This document shows positions 29,661 through 42,755 of a stretch of 56,351 bases of DNA, piece after piece (the stretch's first letter is position 1; each line of letters opens with the position of its first letter). The stretch comes from Chara braunii. Its lineage: Eukaryota > Streptophyta > Charophyceae > Charales > Characeae. The DNA lies in NCBI GenBank assembly GCA_003427395.1, contig BFEA01000628.1, forward strand, positions 98,071 to 154,421, written 5' to 3'. Made by a program: the position numbers and the translations under genes. The notes beneath the pieces were generated by a model. It saw only the letters and a program-made list of their open reading frames with translations, made no database searches and was not told the origin of the DNA.

Positions 29661-30655
29661 ATGGTCCTCCCCAATAGGATCAGACTAGCCTCCTGGAACG
29701 TTCGTGGCTTGTGTGATCAAAATGACACTTTTAAAAGAGGTCGGCTATCGACATGGCTGCACTACAACCATGTGCAGATCGCCTCTCTTCAGGAAAAATA
29801 AATAAATGAGAATAAATTAAGTGAAATCCAACGATGGTGGCCAGGCGCTCAAGTCTGGTCCCCAGCAGTGGAGACAAGAGGAGGAGTCGCAATCCTACTG
29901 AATAAGGACCTCGAGGTAGATATCATAGACAAATGCACAGACTTCGAAGGTAGATAGGCCTGGATCAAACTGGGGGTTTCAGATGAAGAGTGGGCGATCA
30001 TGACGATATATGCCCCATTGGACTATCCGGCTCATATCAACTTCTTTGCTGATTTGCCAAAATGCTTGCCAGACACTGAAAATTTGATCATAGCGGGGGA
30101 TTGGAACTGTGTCTTGAATCCTGGTTTGGATTCTCCAAACATTTAGCCCATTCGCTCAGACGTATTGCTCCTCTGCTTCATTTTGGAAACTCAGAATATT
30201 TGTGATGTCTATAGAACATTAAATCCGGACTCCTTAGGCTATACGTGGTATGAACCGCGGCTAAGCAAACACAAACCACAACCCAAGCGAAGACAGGACT
30301 TCATTTTGGTCAAGGGTAACCCATGGGAACGATGTATATGGTCCGATTTAGAGATATTAGATCTGTATGACCACTACCCAGTCCTGATGGACATCCTGTC
30401 TAAAGATTCAATTACGCAGTACAAACCTCCATGTAGACTCAATATTACAATTCTTAAAGACCGAGGCATTCCGCAGTGGGTTATTTCTGAAATGAAAGAT
30501 GGGGAATTGGCAAAAGATTTATTTCCAGGCTATGAGGACTGGGTAGACGCGGGACTGGGCATTCTGCAGACAGCTATGGTGAAATTTTCAAGAATAAAGG
30601 CGGCAACAAGAAACTGGAAAGAAAAACAATTGGTCCAGACAATTCAAACAGCGGA
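29661..30655 (+). pseudogene. LINE B ORF2: apurinic-like endonuclease domain
   Basis: Starts MVLPNRIRLASWNVRG, like LINE A. Motifs in one frame with several stops: WNVRG, 'IASLQEK', 'GGVAILLNKD', 'WAIMTIYAPLDY', GDWNCV, 'RRQDFILVKGNPWERCIW' and 'YDHYPVLMD' (the terminal SDH motif reads YDH). In-frame stops occur near 29800, 29956 and 30145. The frame is otherwise kept, unlike LINE A, where a C run shifts it. Inactive as written. Confidence 0.75.
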
Positions 30656-31661
30656 ATAGAACATGAACTCTGACCCCTTCACCGAATACTATTGGTCCAT
30701 CAAAAGAAAGAATGCTCTGGAAGAATTGGAACAGTTAGAAATTAGTAAACAAAGGAACTGAATCGACTGGCTTAAGCTAAGGGGAATCTGTGGCTTCGAT
30801 CGGATGACAAAGGAGACCTTTCGGTCCCTTATTCTTCGGAAAGCGAAACCGGTCATGAGGGAGCTCACCCACCCCTTTGCTCTGTCGGCCCCCTTGGCCA
30901 CAGACACAGAGGAAGTGTGTTCATATGCCATGGAATACTTCAGAGATATAGTCACCACAAGAAGACCATACGACAACTTTGATTCAGACCTCTCTGATAA
31001 CGATGACTTTTAAAATAGATCAGACTGTAGGATACCGCACCATGTTAAATTAGACCTAGACATTCCAATTACACTTAGAGAAGTGACACAGGCAGCACGC
31101 CAGATGGCTAAGGGGAAATGCCCTGGCCCGGATGGACTACCAATCGAATTTTTCCTGTCAGCATGGGATGTGTTTGCACAATTTTTTTGTGATATCTTCA
31201 ATGAAACACTTTCTACCTGTACCCTGCTGAAGGGCATGGTACAAGGCAGGATTTCCCTTCTTTATAAAAAGGGGGATAAGAGAGAGGTCAGGAACTGACG
31301 CCCGATATCAGTCTTAAATGTATCGTATAAGTTACTTGTGAAAGTACTTGCGCTTCGCACGGTGTCAGTACTCACAGACCTAGTGGGCGAAGAACAAGGT
31401 GCCTTTATCAAGGGAAGATCAATTTTTGATAATATACTAGCCACCGTCCGAGCGCCGAAAATTATTGGTCGAGAGAAAAAGGACTTGGCTATCCTATTGC
31501 TAAATATGGAAAAAGCTTACGACAAACTCGGATGGGCCTTTGTCAACACTTCACTGTTACACATGGGCTTCGGCCCTCATTTTCGAAAGGGGGTCAAAGC
31601 CATGTATGTCAGGGCAACAACCACAGTCCTAGTCAACGGGAATCAGTCTGTGTCCCCTCGC
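30656..31661 (+). pseudogene. LINE B ORF2: reverse transcriptase, N-terminal half
   Basis: 'MAKGKCPGPDGLPIEFFLSA', 'ISLLYKKGDKREVRN', 'RPISVLNVSYKLL', 'GAFIKGRSIFDN' and 'LLNMEKAYDKLGWAF' are clear reverse transcriptase blocks. In the last block the usual Asp of 'LLDMEKAYD' is replaced by Asn, with the second Asp kept. The coding sequence ends at 31661 where the gypsy LTR begins. Just before that, about a dozen codons expected by comparison with LINE A (between 'VNGNQS' and 'CPLA') are missing, which is an older small deletion. Confidence 0.75.
31658..31661 (+). repeat. Gypsy target duplication TCGC (left)
   Basis: TCGC here and at 42752-42755 flank the LTR element. A 4-bp duplication fits Ty3/gypsy integration. 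Joining the flanks through one TCGC restores the LINE B frame. Confidence 0.7.
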
Positions 31662-34090
31662 TGTAACGAACCACTTTCTGTGTCGCCGGACTTTCTGCGC
31701 AATGACAATGATGGGTCCTAAGATGGGAAGGTTGGGCCAATTACGGGACGTAGGATTGGCGGGCAAATTGCGCCAGTATCCCTCTTTCCTTCTTTTTCTT
31801 CTTTGTGCTTCTTCCCCTTCGACGGTGATGGGCCGTGCCCGGGACAGGCCAGGTGCAGGCGGTTGATATGCACGTCCCGCTGGGCGCAATCGATAACGGA
31901 TGGCGATGGTTCTTTTTTTGCGCGGCTGGGGGAAAAAGGGGGAAACCGATAATTTTTGTGCGATAATCGTGCAGGAGCTTTTCTGGTTTTCGCTTTGAAT
32001 TTCTTTTCAAACTAATATCGAGCCCTCGACGACTCTTGAAATTTTGGATTTCGTTTTGGAATTTGCCCTTTATTGATTTTTTTTTTGGATTTTCGAATTA
32101 GATAGGAATTTAGGAATTTGAATTTCTTTTACCGCGCGATGTTCTTTATGTGCACGCTTCTTTTTGCGGCTGCAACGGAGGTCTGATTAGTCGGCGCCCT
32201 TAATCTTGTATGCGTGCAACGATAATTTTTGGGCGGGCGCCATTGTAACTGTGTCTTTCTTCTTGAGCTTCGTCTTTCCCGCCTTCTTTTTTCCTTCTGC
32301 TGTGTCTAGTTAGCCCATGGGCTGCATGATCGGATCGATGCGTGGTGAGTGGCTACGTCCCCCACGCCACGATCTGGCCATGCAGAACGTAGGCGGTTCC
32401 TTCCCTTCTCTCCTTCTAAGTCCTTAAAATTTTGTGTTCTTCGCGCATGCATACACGCTATAAATTTCGGCCTCACGATTAGTTAGCTCTCTTAAAAGTT
32501 GTTGGAAAATCGGGGTAGCACGATCAGTGAGGGTCGGCTCACGAGCGAAGTTAGAGGTGAGTTGAGTTGGAAGTTGGGCGACCCGACGGGCTGGTGCCAA
32601 ATGTGCGAGGTTGACACGTAGGCTACGACGGACTGTAGTGCGCGGGCGAACCTTTCGGGGACAGGAGGACTAAGCAGGATGACAACTTCGTGGGTTGGTG
32701 CGTGACGAGGGACTGTCGGCATCGGAGAGAAAGAGAGAGAGAAAGAGAGAGCTGGTATGGACGGATATGGGATTGTAATTTCCTTTGTCTCTTTCAGTCT
32801 TGTATATAAGTTTTGATTTCGGCTTCGGGTGATCCGCCCTTATTTTTCCTTCGACATCTTTGTCTCGTCTTTGGCCGTTGTCGGGCGCTTTATTCAGTCT
32901 CGATCCTTCGTCCTTTTTTTTTTAAGTGCTTGACGGGATGGATGAGTTTGTGTATCTGGGATGATTGAATGATATGCTCGTCAACTGCTCATCATCGTTG
33001 TTCGTCACTTGATCTGTTCCTGCCGCAATGAACATCCAATAAAAGGAGTTAATGTTGTTGCGGTGTCTGATGTATGCGTAAATAAGGATGTGATGTCATT
33101 TCGCAAGATCGGGAAATGTTTGTTGTCTGAGGGATTACTGAATGATTGGATTGCTGAGTGATTGCGTCTGCCGCATGGGGATTTTGCATATGGGACTTGA
33201 ACCTCACTTTTGCACGGGAGTCGGGCGACGAACATGTGTACGATCGAACTGCGCACGTATAAGCGCAATCCAATAAACACCGCCTACACGTGTCCACACG
33301 AGGTCGGACCGCGATCACTGGATGGATTTGACACTTTCAGTATCAGGATGGGTACGAAAACTCCCCTTTGCAGGAACTTAAGCCAGCGGGGATTTCCGCG
33401 ACCGTACCCGGAATTCCCTTGTCAGTCTGGAAACGATCGGGTGTGTGCAGAGGACTTCTGCTACGCCACTACTAACGACCCACGAGGTCCTGACTACTGA
33501 GGCCCGTCACACACATTATTTCATCTCCCCCGGTTTCGTTGTCATCTTCACTAACTTCCTTCCCTTGCGGTTCCTTCTCCCGTATCATCGGCTTACTGTA
33601 ATACCGTGGGATTCCATCGCCCTGTAGTGGCCCCGCACGACGCACAGAAACTCTCGACAACGAAGTGGCCATCGAACCTCCGAAATTACCGAACGTGACC
33701 GCAACGCACAACACCAACTGCCACGCGTCCATACAAGGAGGCCCAACTCACAGAGATCGCAATCACCACGAGCAGAACCCTCCGCATCCTAGAGCCCGGA
33801 GTGATCGTAGTAGGAACGGGTGGATCGGACGGCCCAAGATGCACTGCGCATGCCATCTGCCTTATGTCGCATGACATCTGCAGCCTTCGGCTCGGGAATA
33901 ACCCGCCCCTTAGCCTTACATATGAACCCGTCCCTTATTGCACCTATGCCCCTGAATCCTGCCACAGGAGATCTCAGTTCCGACCTGAGACTGCACTCCC
34001 AAATTCCTAAAAATCCTTGGCACACCCCTTTTCGCACTTCCGGGCCCACATCCCACTCCGATTAGGAAGTCGCGCTGGGCGTGAGGTTGG
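31662..34090 (+). repeat. 5' LTR of the gypsy element
   Basis: Starts TGTAACGAACCACTT and is co-linear with 40210-42751. A TATA-like box is at 32459-32464 and an AATAAA at 33038-33043, the expected promoter and polyadenylation signals. Compared with the 3' LTR it lacks the last ten or so bases ('tgggcgtcaca'), ending near the primer site. By eye, the stretch 31700-31900 differs from its partner at roughly one base in ten to fifteen, so the insertion is not recent. At about 2.43 kb it is long for an LTR. Frames inside it are not conserved genes. Confidence 0.8.
32459..32464 (+). promoter_or_regulatory. TATA-like box of the 5' LTR
   Basis: TATAAA within 'cacgctataaatttcgg', conserved at 41009-41014 in the 3' LTR. 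It is the likely core promoter for element transcription. A later 'tatataag' (32801-32808) is an alternative. Confidence 0.45.
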
Positions 34091-34100
34091 TATCGGAGTC
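34088..34100 (+). other. Primer binding site of the gypsy element
   Basis: TGGTATCGGAGTC directly after the 5' LTR. It is close to TGGTATCAGAGC, the initiator-Met tRNA complement used by many plant retrotransposons, with one early mismatch (A to G). Confidence 0.65.
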
Positions 34101-34237
34101 GACACGTGGCAGGGTTGTAGGACTCGTTGGGCTGTAACTGAGATCGAAGTGATCTGGCTAAGAGGGGACGACCCCGACCCCGGAACGCGCCTCGATGCGA
34201 CCCCGTCATCACCAGAAGCGGATCTGCGGCTCGACGG

Positions 34238-35271
34238 GCGGTCAACATAAACGACAATCAACAGAATCTTAATCCTAATAAGCCCGTACCACGAGTGCGG
34301 ACACTTGTGACCACACCCGATCTCTATTTGTTTGATCCTGCTCACCACCTTGCTGGAGCATGGCTGGCTACACTCCGAGCTCAGCAGTATGACGACAACG
34401 AGGCGCAAATAAACATTCCTGCTCGATTGGGGGGAGACACTCATCATTGGTTTAGCACCTATGTATGGGTTGATCTCCCAACATTCAAGCGAGATTTTCT
34501 AAACCAATTCGATTATATCCAAACTGAACACACGCCCTTTTCATGATTAAAGACCGAGTTAAAAAAACCCTCGAGTCCATCACCGAGTACCGAAATCGAT
34601 TCTATCGAATGTTTGTAAAGACTAAGCGAGGCGAACAGGGAGGGAGGGACCTGTTTATCGATGGACTTCGCAGCCGAGCGATTAGGGCGAAACTGCGGAA
34701 ACAGTTCTCCCCCATCAATCACATGCTGCAACAGATCATGGCGGCCGCGGAAGAGATGAAACGTAAGTACGCCGCGAGTTGCCTGGAGAGAGAGGATTAT
34801 CCCAGGAAAGGAGATTCGTCCGAACTGGCGAGAGCCAAAGCTAAGCTGGCTGGATTACAGAATAAAATTGAAAACATGGGGTTTGTGTCTGGTCCGGTCA
34901 CCTATCTGGAACAAATCACCCCCAAACGACCGGCCCCGAGTATGATCTCGAGTCTGCCTATCCCTGTGATGATAGCGCCCCCACCACCGGCAAAAAATCC
35001 CGCACGATCGAATGAGTCAGCCGCCTTATTGGAACTGACCAAGAACCTAATCAATCTGACCCAGGAAAGCAAAAAGGAACAGCGGGAGCACAATGCTGGA
35101 ATAGAGGCGATGATGAGATCGATGCGACCGATAGCGGTACGTGCCACCCCGATTCAACAAGGGCTGGCTCCAGAACCCGCTCTCGGAGGGGCCGCTGGTA
35201 ATTTGAACATCTGTTACACGTGTCATCAACCTAAGCACATAGCCCGAGACTGCCCCTATCGAACCCCATAA
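34238..35271 (+). pseudogene. Gypsy gag (capsid and zinc knuckle)
   Basis: Gag forms the particle around the element RNA. The first frame (to 34546) has 'LFDPAHHLAGAWLATLRAQQ' and 'WVDLPTFKRDFLNQF', the typical retrotransposon-gag pattern. It then shifts by one base near 34540 to 34543-35271, with 'ITEYRNRFYRMF' and 'LFIDGLRSRAIRAKL'. A heptad-like charged stretch (about 34800-34890) and a Pro-rich linker follow. The zinc knuckle C-x2-C-x4-H-x4-C (CYTCHQPKHIARDC) ends the protein at 35271. The start codon is uncertain, because coding sequence continues upstream of 34295 without a clear ATG. Confidence 0.75.
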
Positions 35272-35445
35272 CCACAGGTCGGGGCCGCACCGGTAGTAGC
35301 AGGCCCGATCGCTAATGGACCTGGACGAGTAGGAGCGTTAATGGAAGAAATGGAAGGAGGTGGAAGCGCGTTAGCTACGACGGGAGAAGCCACTGAGCTC
35401 ATTCCGTTGGATTAATACGTAACACTTGGTTATTCGAGACTAGGA

Positions 35446-36256
35446 ATGATTGGAACGTTCATACCCGCACCGGAACAGAGGGAAGTGGCGGAGTGGCGAC
35501 CTTCCCCAGGAGAAATGGAAGCGGGAGGACCCACCTTCGTCACCAGGGAAATCGACATTTTGAACATTGTTCGGGGATTAGATCATCGGATTCCTCTTCC
35601 GATCGGTCATCTATTATCAATATCAGAACATGCCAACGAACGCATGTTGCAACATTGTAAGCCGAACCGAAAGCGATTCGCCCTCAATCGAACAGCAAAC
35701 AAGAAAGGAAAATATCCCATATGGATGAACACGCTGCTGGAAATTCAGACCCGATACGATTAGGACTAATCCAAAAAGATAATCAGTTCCTACGGATTAA
35801 AACGATTCCGTGGAAATCCGCAGAATGTGAAATCGAAGTACGGGGAGTCCCGTACAATGCCATTAAAAAGGAGCAGTTGTTTTAGCTATCTCACTACGGG
35901 TAGTCGAAAGAGCAGGAAGAAAGAAAGATATGATTATGCTTACAGAGAAAGATCAGCTCGTTTCAGCAGATGAGGAAAAGATCAAAACAGTGGGACGGAT
36001 GACTTATGTTGTTTTTTTATTGGGTAAGGTGCATGCTCTAGGAGATGTCGTAGTGTTAGACGTAAGCACTTATGACGTTCTCTTGGGCCTACCTGCTCTT
36101 ATGGCTCTGCGAGCCAACCTGGACTTCGAGAGACTATTGATTATCCTCCGAAATACGGGAGGAAAACCCTACGCCATACCTATGAGACTAACTCTTCGTA
36201 CTACCACTAATGTAGCCCCGCAAGTTTCTCAAGAATGGTGGGAACTCTCCTCGTGA
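35446..36256 (+). pseudogene. Gypsy aspartic protease region
   Basis: The frame 35446-35763 and its continuation ('IEVRGVPYNAI', ending near 35866) lead to where the catalytic Asp triplet should be. There the sequence is 'attaaaaaggagca', with a one-base shift, so no D-[ST]-G is encoded. After the shift the frame 35930-36256 has 'VLDVSTYDVLLGLPALMALR', the second conserved block of gypsy proteases. The protease would cut the polyprotein. It cannot be active here because the active site is lost. Confidence 0.65.
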
Positions 36257-36465
36257 TTACCTGGGAAAGCCCCACGGATGATGATCAATCACCAGAGGAT
36301 GCGGACAACAGTGATGAGGATGATGAGATGATCCTGGAACTGGCGCAACAGCGCATCTATTACCCTGCGCAACGAGCAAGCGAGAGACCTTTGAGCCTAA
36401 CCAATTGAAGCTTACAAAGAACACAAGCGATGATTCTGGGTGAGCCTCTCGTACAAATATTATAA

Positions 36466-37626
36466 ATGGTCGATTCTTTGGAACCCCCTCGGACCCTGTA
36501 CGAAGGCATCTCCCCTCTCCTTGCACGATACAACGACAAGAGGCACTTTTGTGATATCACATACCTACCGCGATCTCTTTTGTCACCTGCGAAAGAGATA
36601 CGACTGCTACGCTTAGGGGCGGAGGCCAATTCTTTGGAACCCCCTTAGCGCCCCGAAACTGGATCTAACGGGTTCGGAGTTAAAATCGCGATAAAACCAG
36701 TGCCATGGCAAGACATTCACGATGGAGTAACCCCGGAAGAACACGTGGCCATTCGAGAAGAAGATGCACAAATGATGGCTACGGTATTTTCTTGGAGGTC
36801 GGATTACTCTCCCGAAAACACCAAACGGGTAAGTACTAAACAGATCGACGTACAGATACGCAACCAATCATACGAGTTACACATGCCCCACTACGTACCT
36901 TACGAGATTCATCACCTAATCGCGAACATTCTAAAGGAATATCAGGGAGCGATTAGCGTGACGGACACAAACATTGGGCTATCACTCGTCATACAACACG
37001 AAATTCAGACCGGAAACCATCCTCCCATCCATTGTAAGCCCTACAAATATTCCCTGGTGGAGCAGAAAACAACTCTTCAGCGGATTCGAGAGTTCGAAGC
37101 TAATGGATACATTGAACCCGCCACTGGGCCATGGTCATTCCCGGTAATGTTAGTACCGAAGAAGAATGGGTCGATTCGCATCTGCATAGATTATCGCAAA
37201 CTGAATGATATCACGATCAAAGATGTGTATCCCCTTTTCCGGATTGATCATTTGATGGATGCGATTGGGTGTGCTAATTATTTAAGTAAATTTGATATTC
37301 GTCACGACTTTCATCATATTCTGGTCAAGGAGGAGGATCGACCGAAAACGGCCTTCGTGTTGTTTGAAGTCACGTGGCAGTGGGTACAGTGTCCTATGGG
37401 GATTTGCAATGTGCCCCCCACGTTTCAGCGGGCTATGAATGTGACCTTTCAGAACTTCGTCAACAAGACGCGACTAGCTCAGAGGATGATCAACTTTTGC
37501 GTCATCACATACATGGACGACATTCTGGTCTACTCGAAAACCTATCACGGACATGCGCAGCACATTCAATGGACACTAGAAGCTGTGAGAGACGCTGGGT
37601 TCAAGATCGCGTTAGAGAAGAGTTAA
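36466..37626 (+). pseudogene. Gypsy reverse transcriptase
   Basis: Copies element RNA into DNA. Motifs in one frame: 'VMLVPKKNGSIRICIDYRKL', 'KFDIRHDFHHI' (first catalytic Asp), 'CPMGICNVPPTFQRAMN' (the MPFGLxNAPATFQ block) and 'VITYMDDILVYSK' (Y-x-D-D with Met). The domain ends 'GFKIALEKS' at a TAA (37624) inside the conserved 'kC.f...vefLGh' region, which continues after it as 'FLGYVVTRGGLRPDSRKV'. The frame is continuous from 36466 apart from a few stops. All catalytic Asp residues are kept, yet the stops make it non-functional. Confidence 0.85.
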
Positions 37627-38436
37627 TTTTTTCTCTCGGAGATCTCGTTTTTGGGCTACGTGGTGACACGGGGAGGACTGCGGCCAGACTCGAGAAAGGT
37701 CGCGGTGGTGAAAGACGCCCCTGTTCCCACATCATTGACACAGGTTCGAGCTATTCTGGGACTGGCGTCATACTATCGTTGATTCATCAAGGGCTTTGCC
37801 ACGATTGCGTGACCCCTAACAAACTTGTTACGAAAGGACCAGCCTCCCAGTTGGGGCGCCGAGTGCGAACAAGCCTTCGCCACCCTCAAAGACTCCCTGG
37901 CTACAATGCTTATTTTGATCCGACCGGACCCTACAAAGTCGTTCATTTTCATTACGGACTGGCAGCCGGAGGCGATTTCCACTATTTTAGCACAGAAGGG
38001 GAACGACAGCCATGAACATGTCATCGAGTACGCATCTCGTACAGTGCCAGATGAACGAAGGAATGATTCAACCCCACAAGGCGAATGCTACGTGGTGGTG
38101 TGGGGAATACGACACTTCCATCCGTATCTCTACGGACATAAGTTCCTTCTTCTAACTGATCACGAACCATTGCTGGCTCTCAAGAGACTCACTAATTACA
38201 CAGGCATGATTGGGTGATAGGCATTGCGCCTACAAGAGTACGATTTCGACATCATCTACCGGAAGACAGAGAGACACGGGAACGTGGACGGATTGACACG
38301 ACTACATCGACCGGCTAAAGTACCTAAAGGCAATTTAATTATCCCGTGGAAGGAACCGAAACCGGTTAGCGGACCCAGATATGGACAGGTGGCAGTCCTT
38401 CCGCGTGACAAGAAGCAGGCACGTGGCAATGGGTGA
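37627..38436 (+). pseudogene. Gypsy RNase H domain
   Basis: Continues the reverse transcriptase frame. 'VRAILGLASYYR' is the connection. 'FIFITDWQPEAISTILAQ' carries the first acidic residue, and 'YASRTVPDERRNDSTPQGEC' to 'LYGHKFLLLTDHEPLLAL' carry the rest. Stops interrupt at about 37780 (TGA), 37809 (TGA) and 38215-38220 (TGA TAG). After the last, 'ALRLQEYDFDIIYRKTERHG' and 'NVDGLTRLHR' complete the tether. The double stop sits where relatives usually have Arg-Trp, which fits two transition mutations. Confidence 0.75.
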
Positions 38437-38500
38437 CGGAGGTAATCTTGCAACGCCTCTCCCTCCCCTCTCGTCTTCATCCCTTCTCTCTCTACCCGAC

Positions 38501-38671
38501 AAATTTTGTTATTTTTGTGAAGCAATCTCACGCGTTTACTATGTCCCTATGCATCCTAGTGGGGAGGGATATGTCGAGTGGGTAGATTGTCGGCAGTGTG
38601 TTGCAAGAGCCCATGGCTCTTGCATTCAGTACAGAAATGGCGATAAGCCTTGGTTGTGTCCTTGATGTCGA
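38501..38671 (+). pseudogene. PHD-finger domain inside gypsy pol
   Basis: Between RNase H and integrase, in the frame shared with the integrase, lies a C4HC3 zinc finger. C-x2-C (CYFC) is followed by a loop and then C-x2-C-x4-H-x2-C (CRQCVARAHGSC), a loop, and 'WLCPxC', where the x codon is TGA (38663-38665). The Trp two residues before the seventh Cys and the spacing are those of PHD fingers, which bind histone tails. In a retrotransposon the likely role is steering integration to particular chromatin; that is inference. The single stop inside the last Cys pair breaks this copy. Confidence 0.7.
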
Positions 38672-38722
38672 GTCGATAAGATCCCGACCGAGGCTCGGTT
38701 CTTCGACGCCACATCAGAAGGG

Positions 38723-39352
38723 TTGGAAAAGACCCAAAAATTTAGAAGGGCCAAGGTATGGACTGATATCGGCTTAATAGCCACCTTGGTAGGTAACCCC
38801 CTCCAGGACTCCACTAAGGAGGACCGGAGGAGGGCCAACGAAAGGGCTCGGGATTATCGATGGAATGAGGGTCGTTTAGAGAAAAGGAAGACGGACGGTA
38901 GTGGGATTTGGATGGTAGTGTCGCAACCATTCATGAGGTATGACCGGGTTAAGTCGGCGCATGAAGAAACTGCAGCCCATTTTGTCGTCCGGATCACGGA
39001 AGCGGCAATAGACAAAAACGAATGGTATTGGTCAAACATTCGGGACGATGTTAAATTCATTGTCCGAAACTGTCAGGTCTGCACTGCTGACAAGGCTTCG
39101 ATTCAGCCGCCGAGATCGATAGTGTCGACGGTAGTCGAACGGCTCTTCCAAAGAGTCAGCATGGGCACTACCGATATAGTGGTGCCCCCTGGACCAAATA
39201 GCTGCGAGTTTTCAATCTTATTGGTATTTGTAGACCACTTCTCGAAATGGATCGAGGCGTATCCGTGTCGTACGCGACAGGTGGCCGAAATCACGCGGTA
39301 TGTCAATGGTTATCGCGGTACGGATCTGATTTGCCGATCCCAGATGACCTGA
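38723..39352 (+). pseudogene. Gypsy integrase, truncated
   Basis: The zinc-binding part has a His region ('KSAHEETAAHF') and 'FIVRNCQVCTADKA' (C-x2-C), the HHCC layout. The catalytic core starts with 'SMGTTDIVVPPGPNSCEFSI', holding the first Asp, then 'LLVFVDHFSKWIEAYPCRTR'. The frame stops at TGA 39350 after 'GYRGTDLICRSQMT'. No second Asp block or the Glu block follows, so two-thirds of the DDE core is missing. A deletion is likely, since unrelated Pro/Ser-rich sequence comes next. Confidence 0.75.
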
Positions 39353-40209
39353 GCAAGGAGCCCGAGCCACCCACGATCAATGATGGGCTCCCTGCTGCAA
39401 AGACTTCGACTGCACCAGCGCGGAGACGACGGAGCCGCTCCCCCTCCCCTTCCCCCCGTCCCTCAGTTCGAGCCCGTAACAATGCGGGAGATCGGCCTTC
39501 GTCCCGGCTCATTATCCCGTCGTCCCCTTGATTTCCTCACCCTCCGCCAGCTCGACACCCCGCTCTCCTTCCCCCACAACCCCTTCCCAACCTCCACTTT
39601 CCATCACTTCTACACCACCTGCCTCGCCGCAACCATATACCCGCACCCCACCACTCAGTGTGACTCTCCTTCCTTCTCCCTCCATGTCCTTCTTTTTAGT
39701 GTCGCGTGGCGGGGCCATAATATCATCGAGGTCTACAGCATAATTATGGGGACTGTCCCCGCGTGCGAAGGCCATGAACAGTTCCGCATGGCCTCGACTC
39801 CTTCGCACAGCGGTGATCGCTTTTCCCATATACATCGCATCGTTCCGTATCGGGAGCTGCCGCCAACGGTAGCAGGGATAGAGAGTTTCCTACCCCCGCT
39901 CCCCACTGACCCTTCCCCTCGCCATACTCCCGTGTACCGCCTCCCCTTTCCCCTCCCTGCTGGCCACTAATGCGCGATCGCCTGTCACGTGTCAAGTGCA
40001 CTCCCCTCCTTCGATGGTTAGAGCCCTTCCCCGAGAATTGGTAGGATAAAGCCCACGTATGCCACGCTGGATGACTTCCACACTCTTATTGCACGGTAAG
40101 TAGCACGCAGAGAGCTCAACGTCGTCGATCAATTAGAGAGATCGACGCGTGTCGTTATATCGAGCAAGCACAAGTTTGCTCAAGATTGGAACCCTCTGGG
40201 CGTCACATA
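39353..40209 (+). other. Pro/Ser/Arg-rich tail region between integrase and 3' LTR
   Basis: All three plus frames are open over parts of 39380-39970. One frame gives 'RRRRSRSPSPSPRPSVRARN' and another 'GDDGAAPPPLPPVPQFEPVT' and a long Pro-rich run. Composition (CCC, TCC) explains the openness, so I cannot choose a real frame. It could be a third gypsy ORF or an integrase tail. No polypurine tract is obvious just before the 3' LTR. Confidence 0.4.
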
Positions 40210-42751
<2,542 letters not shown>

Positions 42752-42755
42752 TCGC
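42752..42755 (+). repeat. Gypsy target duplication TCGC (right)
   Basis: Right partner of 31658-31661. It is directly followed by LINE B reverse transcriptase codons (PLIFVLQLE). Confidence 0.7.

Larger units (their letters stand above)
26715..31661 (+). mobile_element. LINE B: L1-type retrotransposon, left part
   Basis: Same organisation as LINE A, at clearly diverged sequence. It is interrupted at 31661 by the gypsy element and resumes at 42752. Removing the gypsy element and one TCGC copy makes the reverse transcriptase read CPLAPLIFVLQLE, matching LINE A (CPLAPLLFVLQLE). This confirms that the two parts are one element. The exact 5' end is not determined. Confidence 0.8.

Noticed and set aside
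33005-34447. Open frames inside the gypsy LTRs
   Set aside because: Frames are not kept between the two LTRs and no domain is seen; they are chance frames in non-coding LTR sequence.
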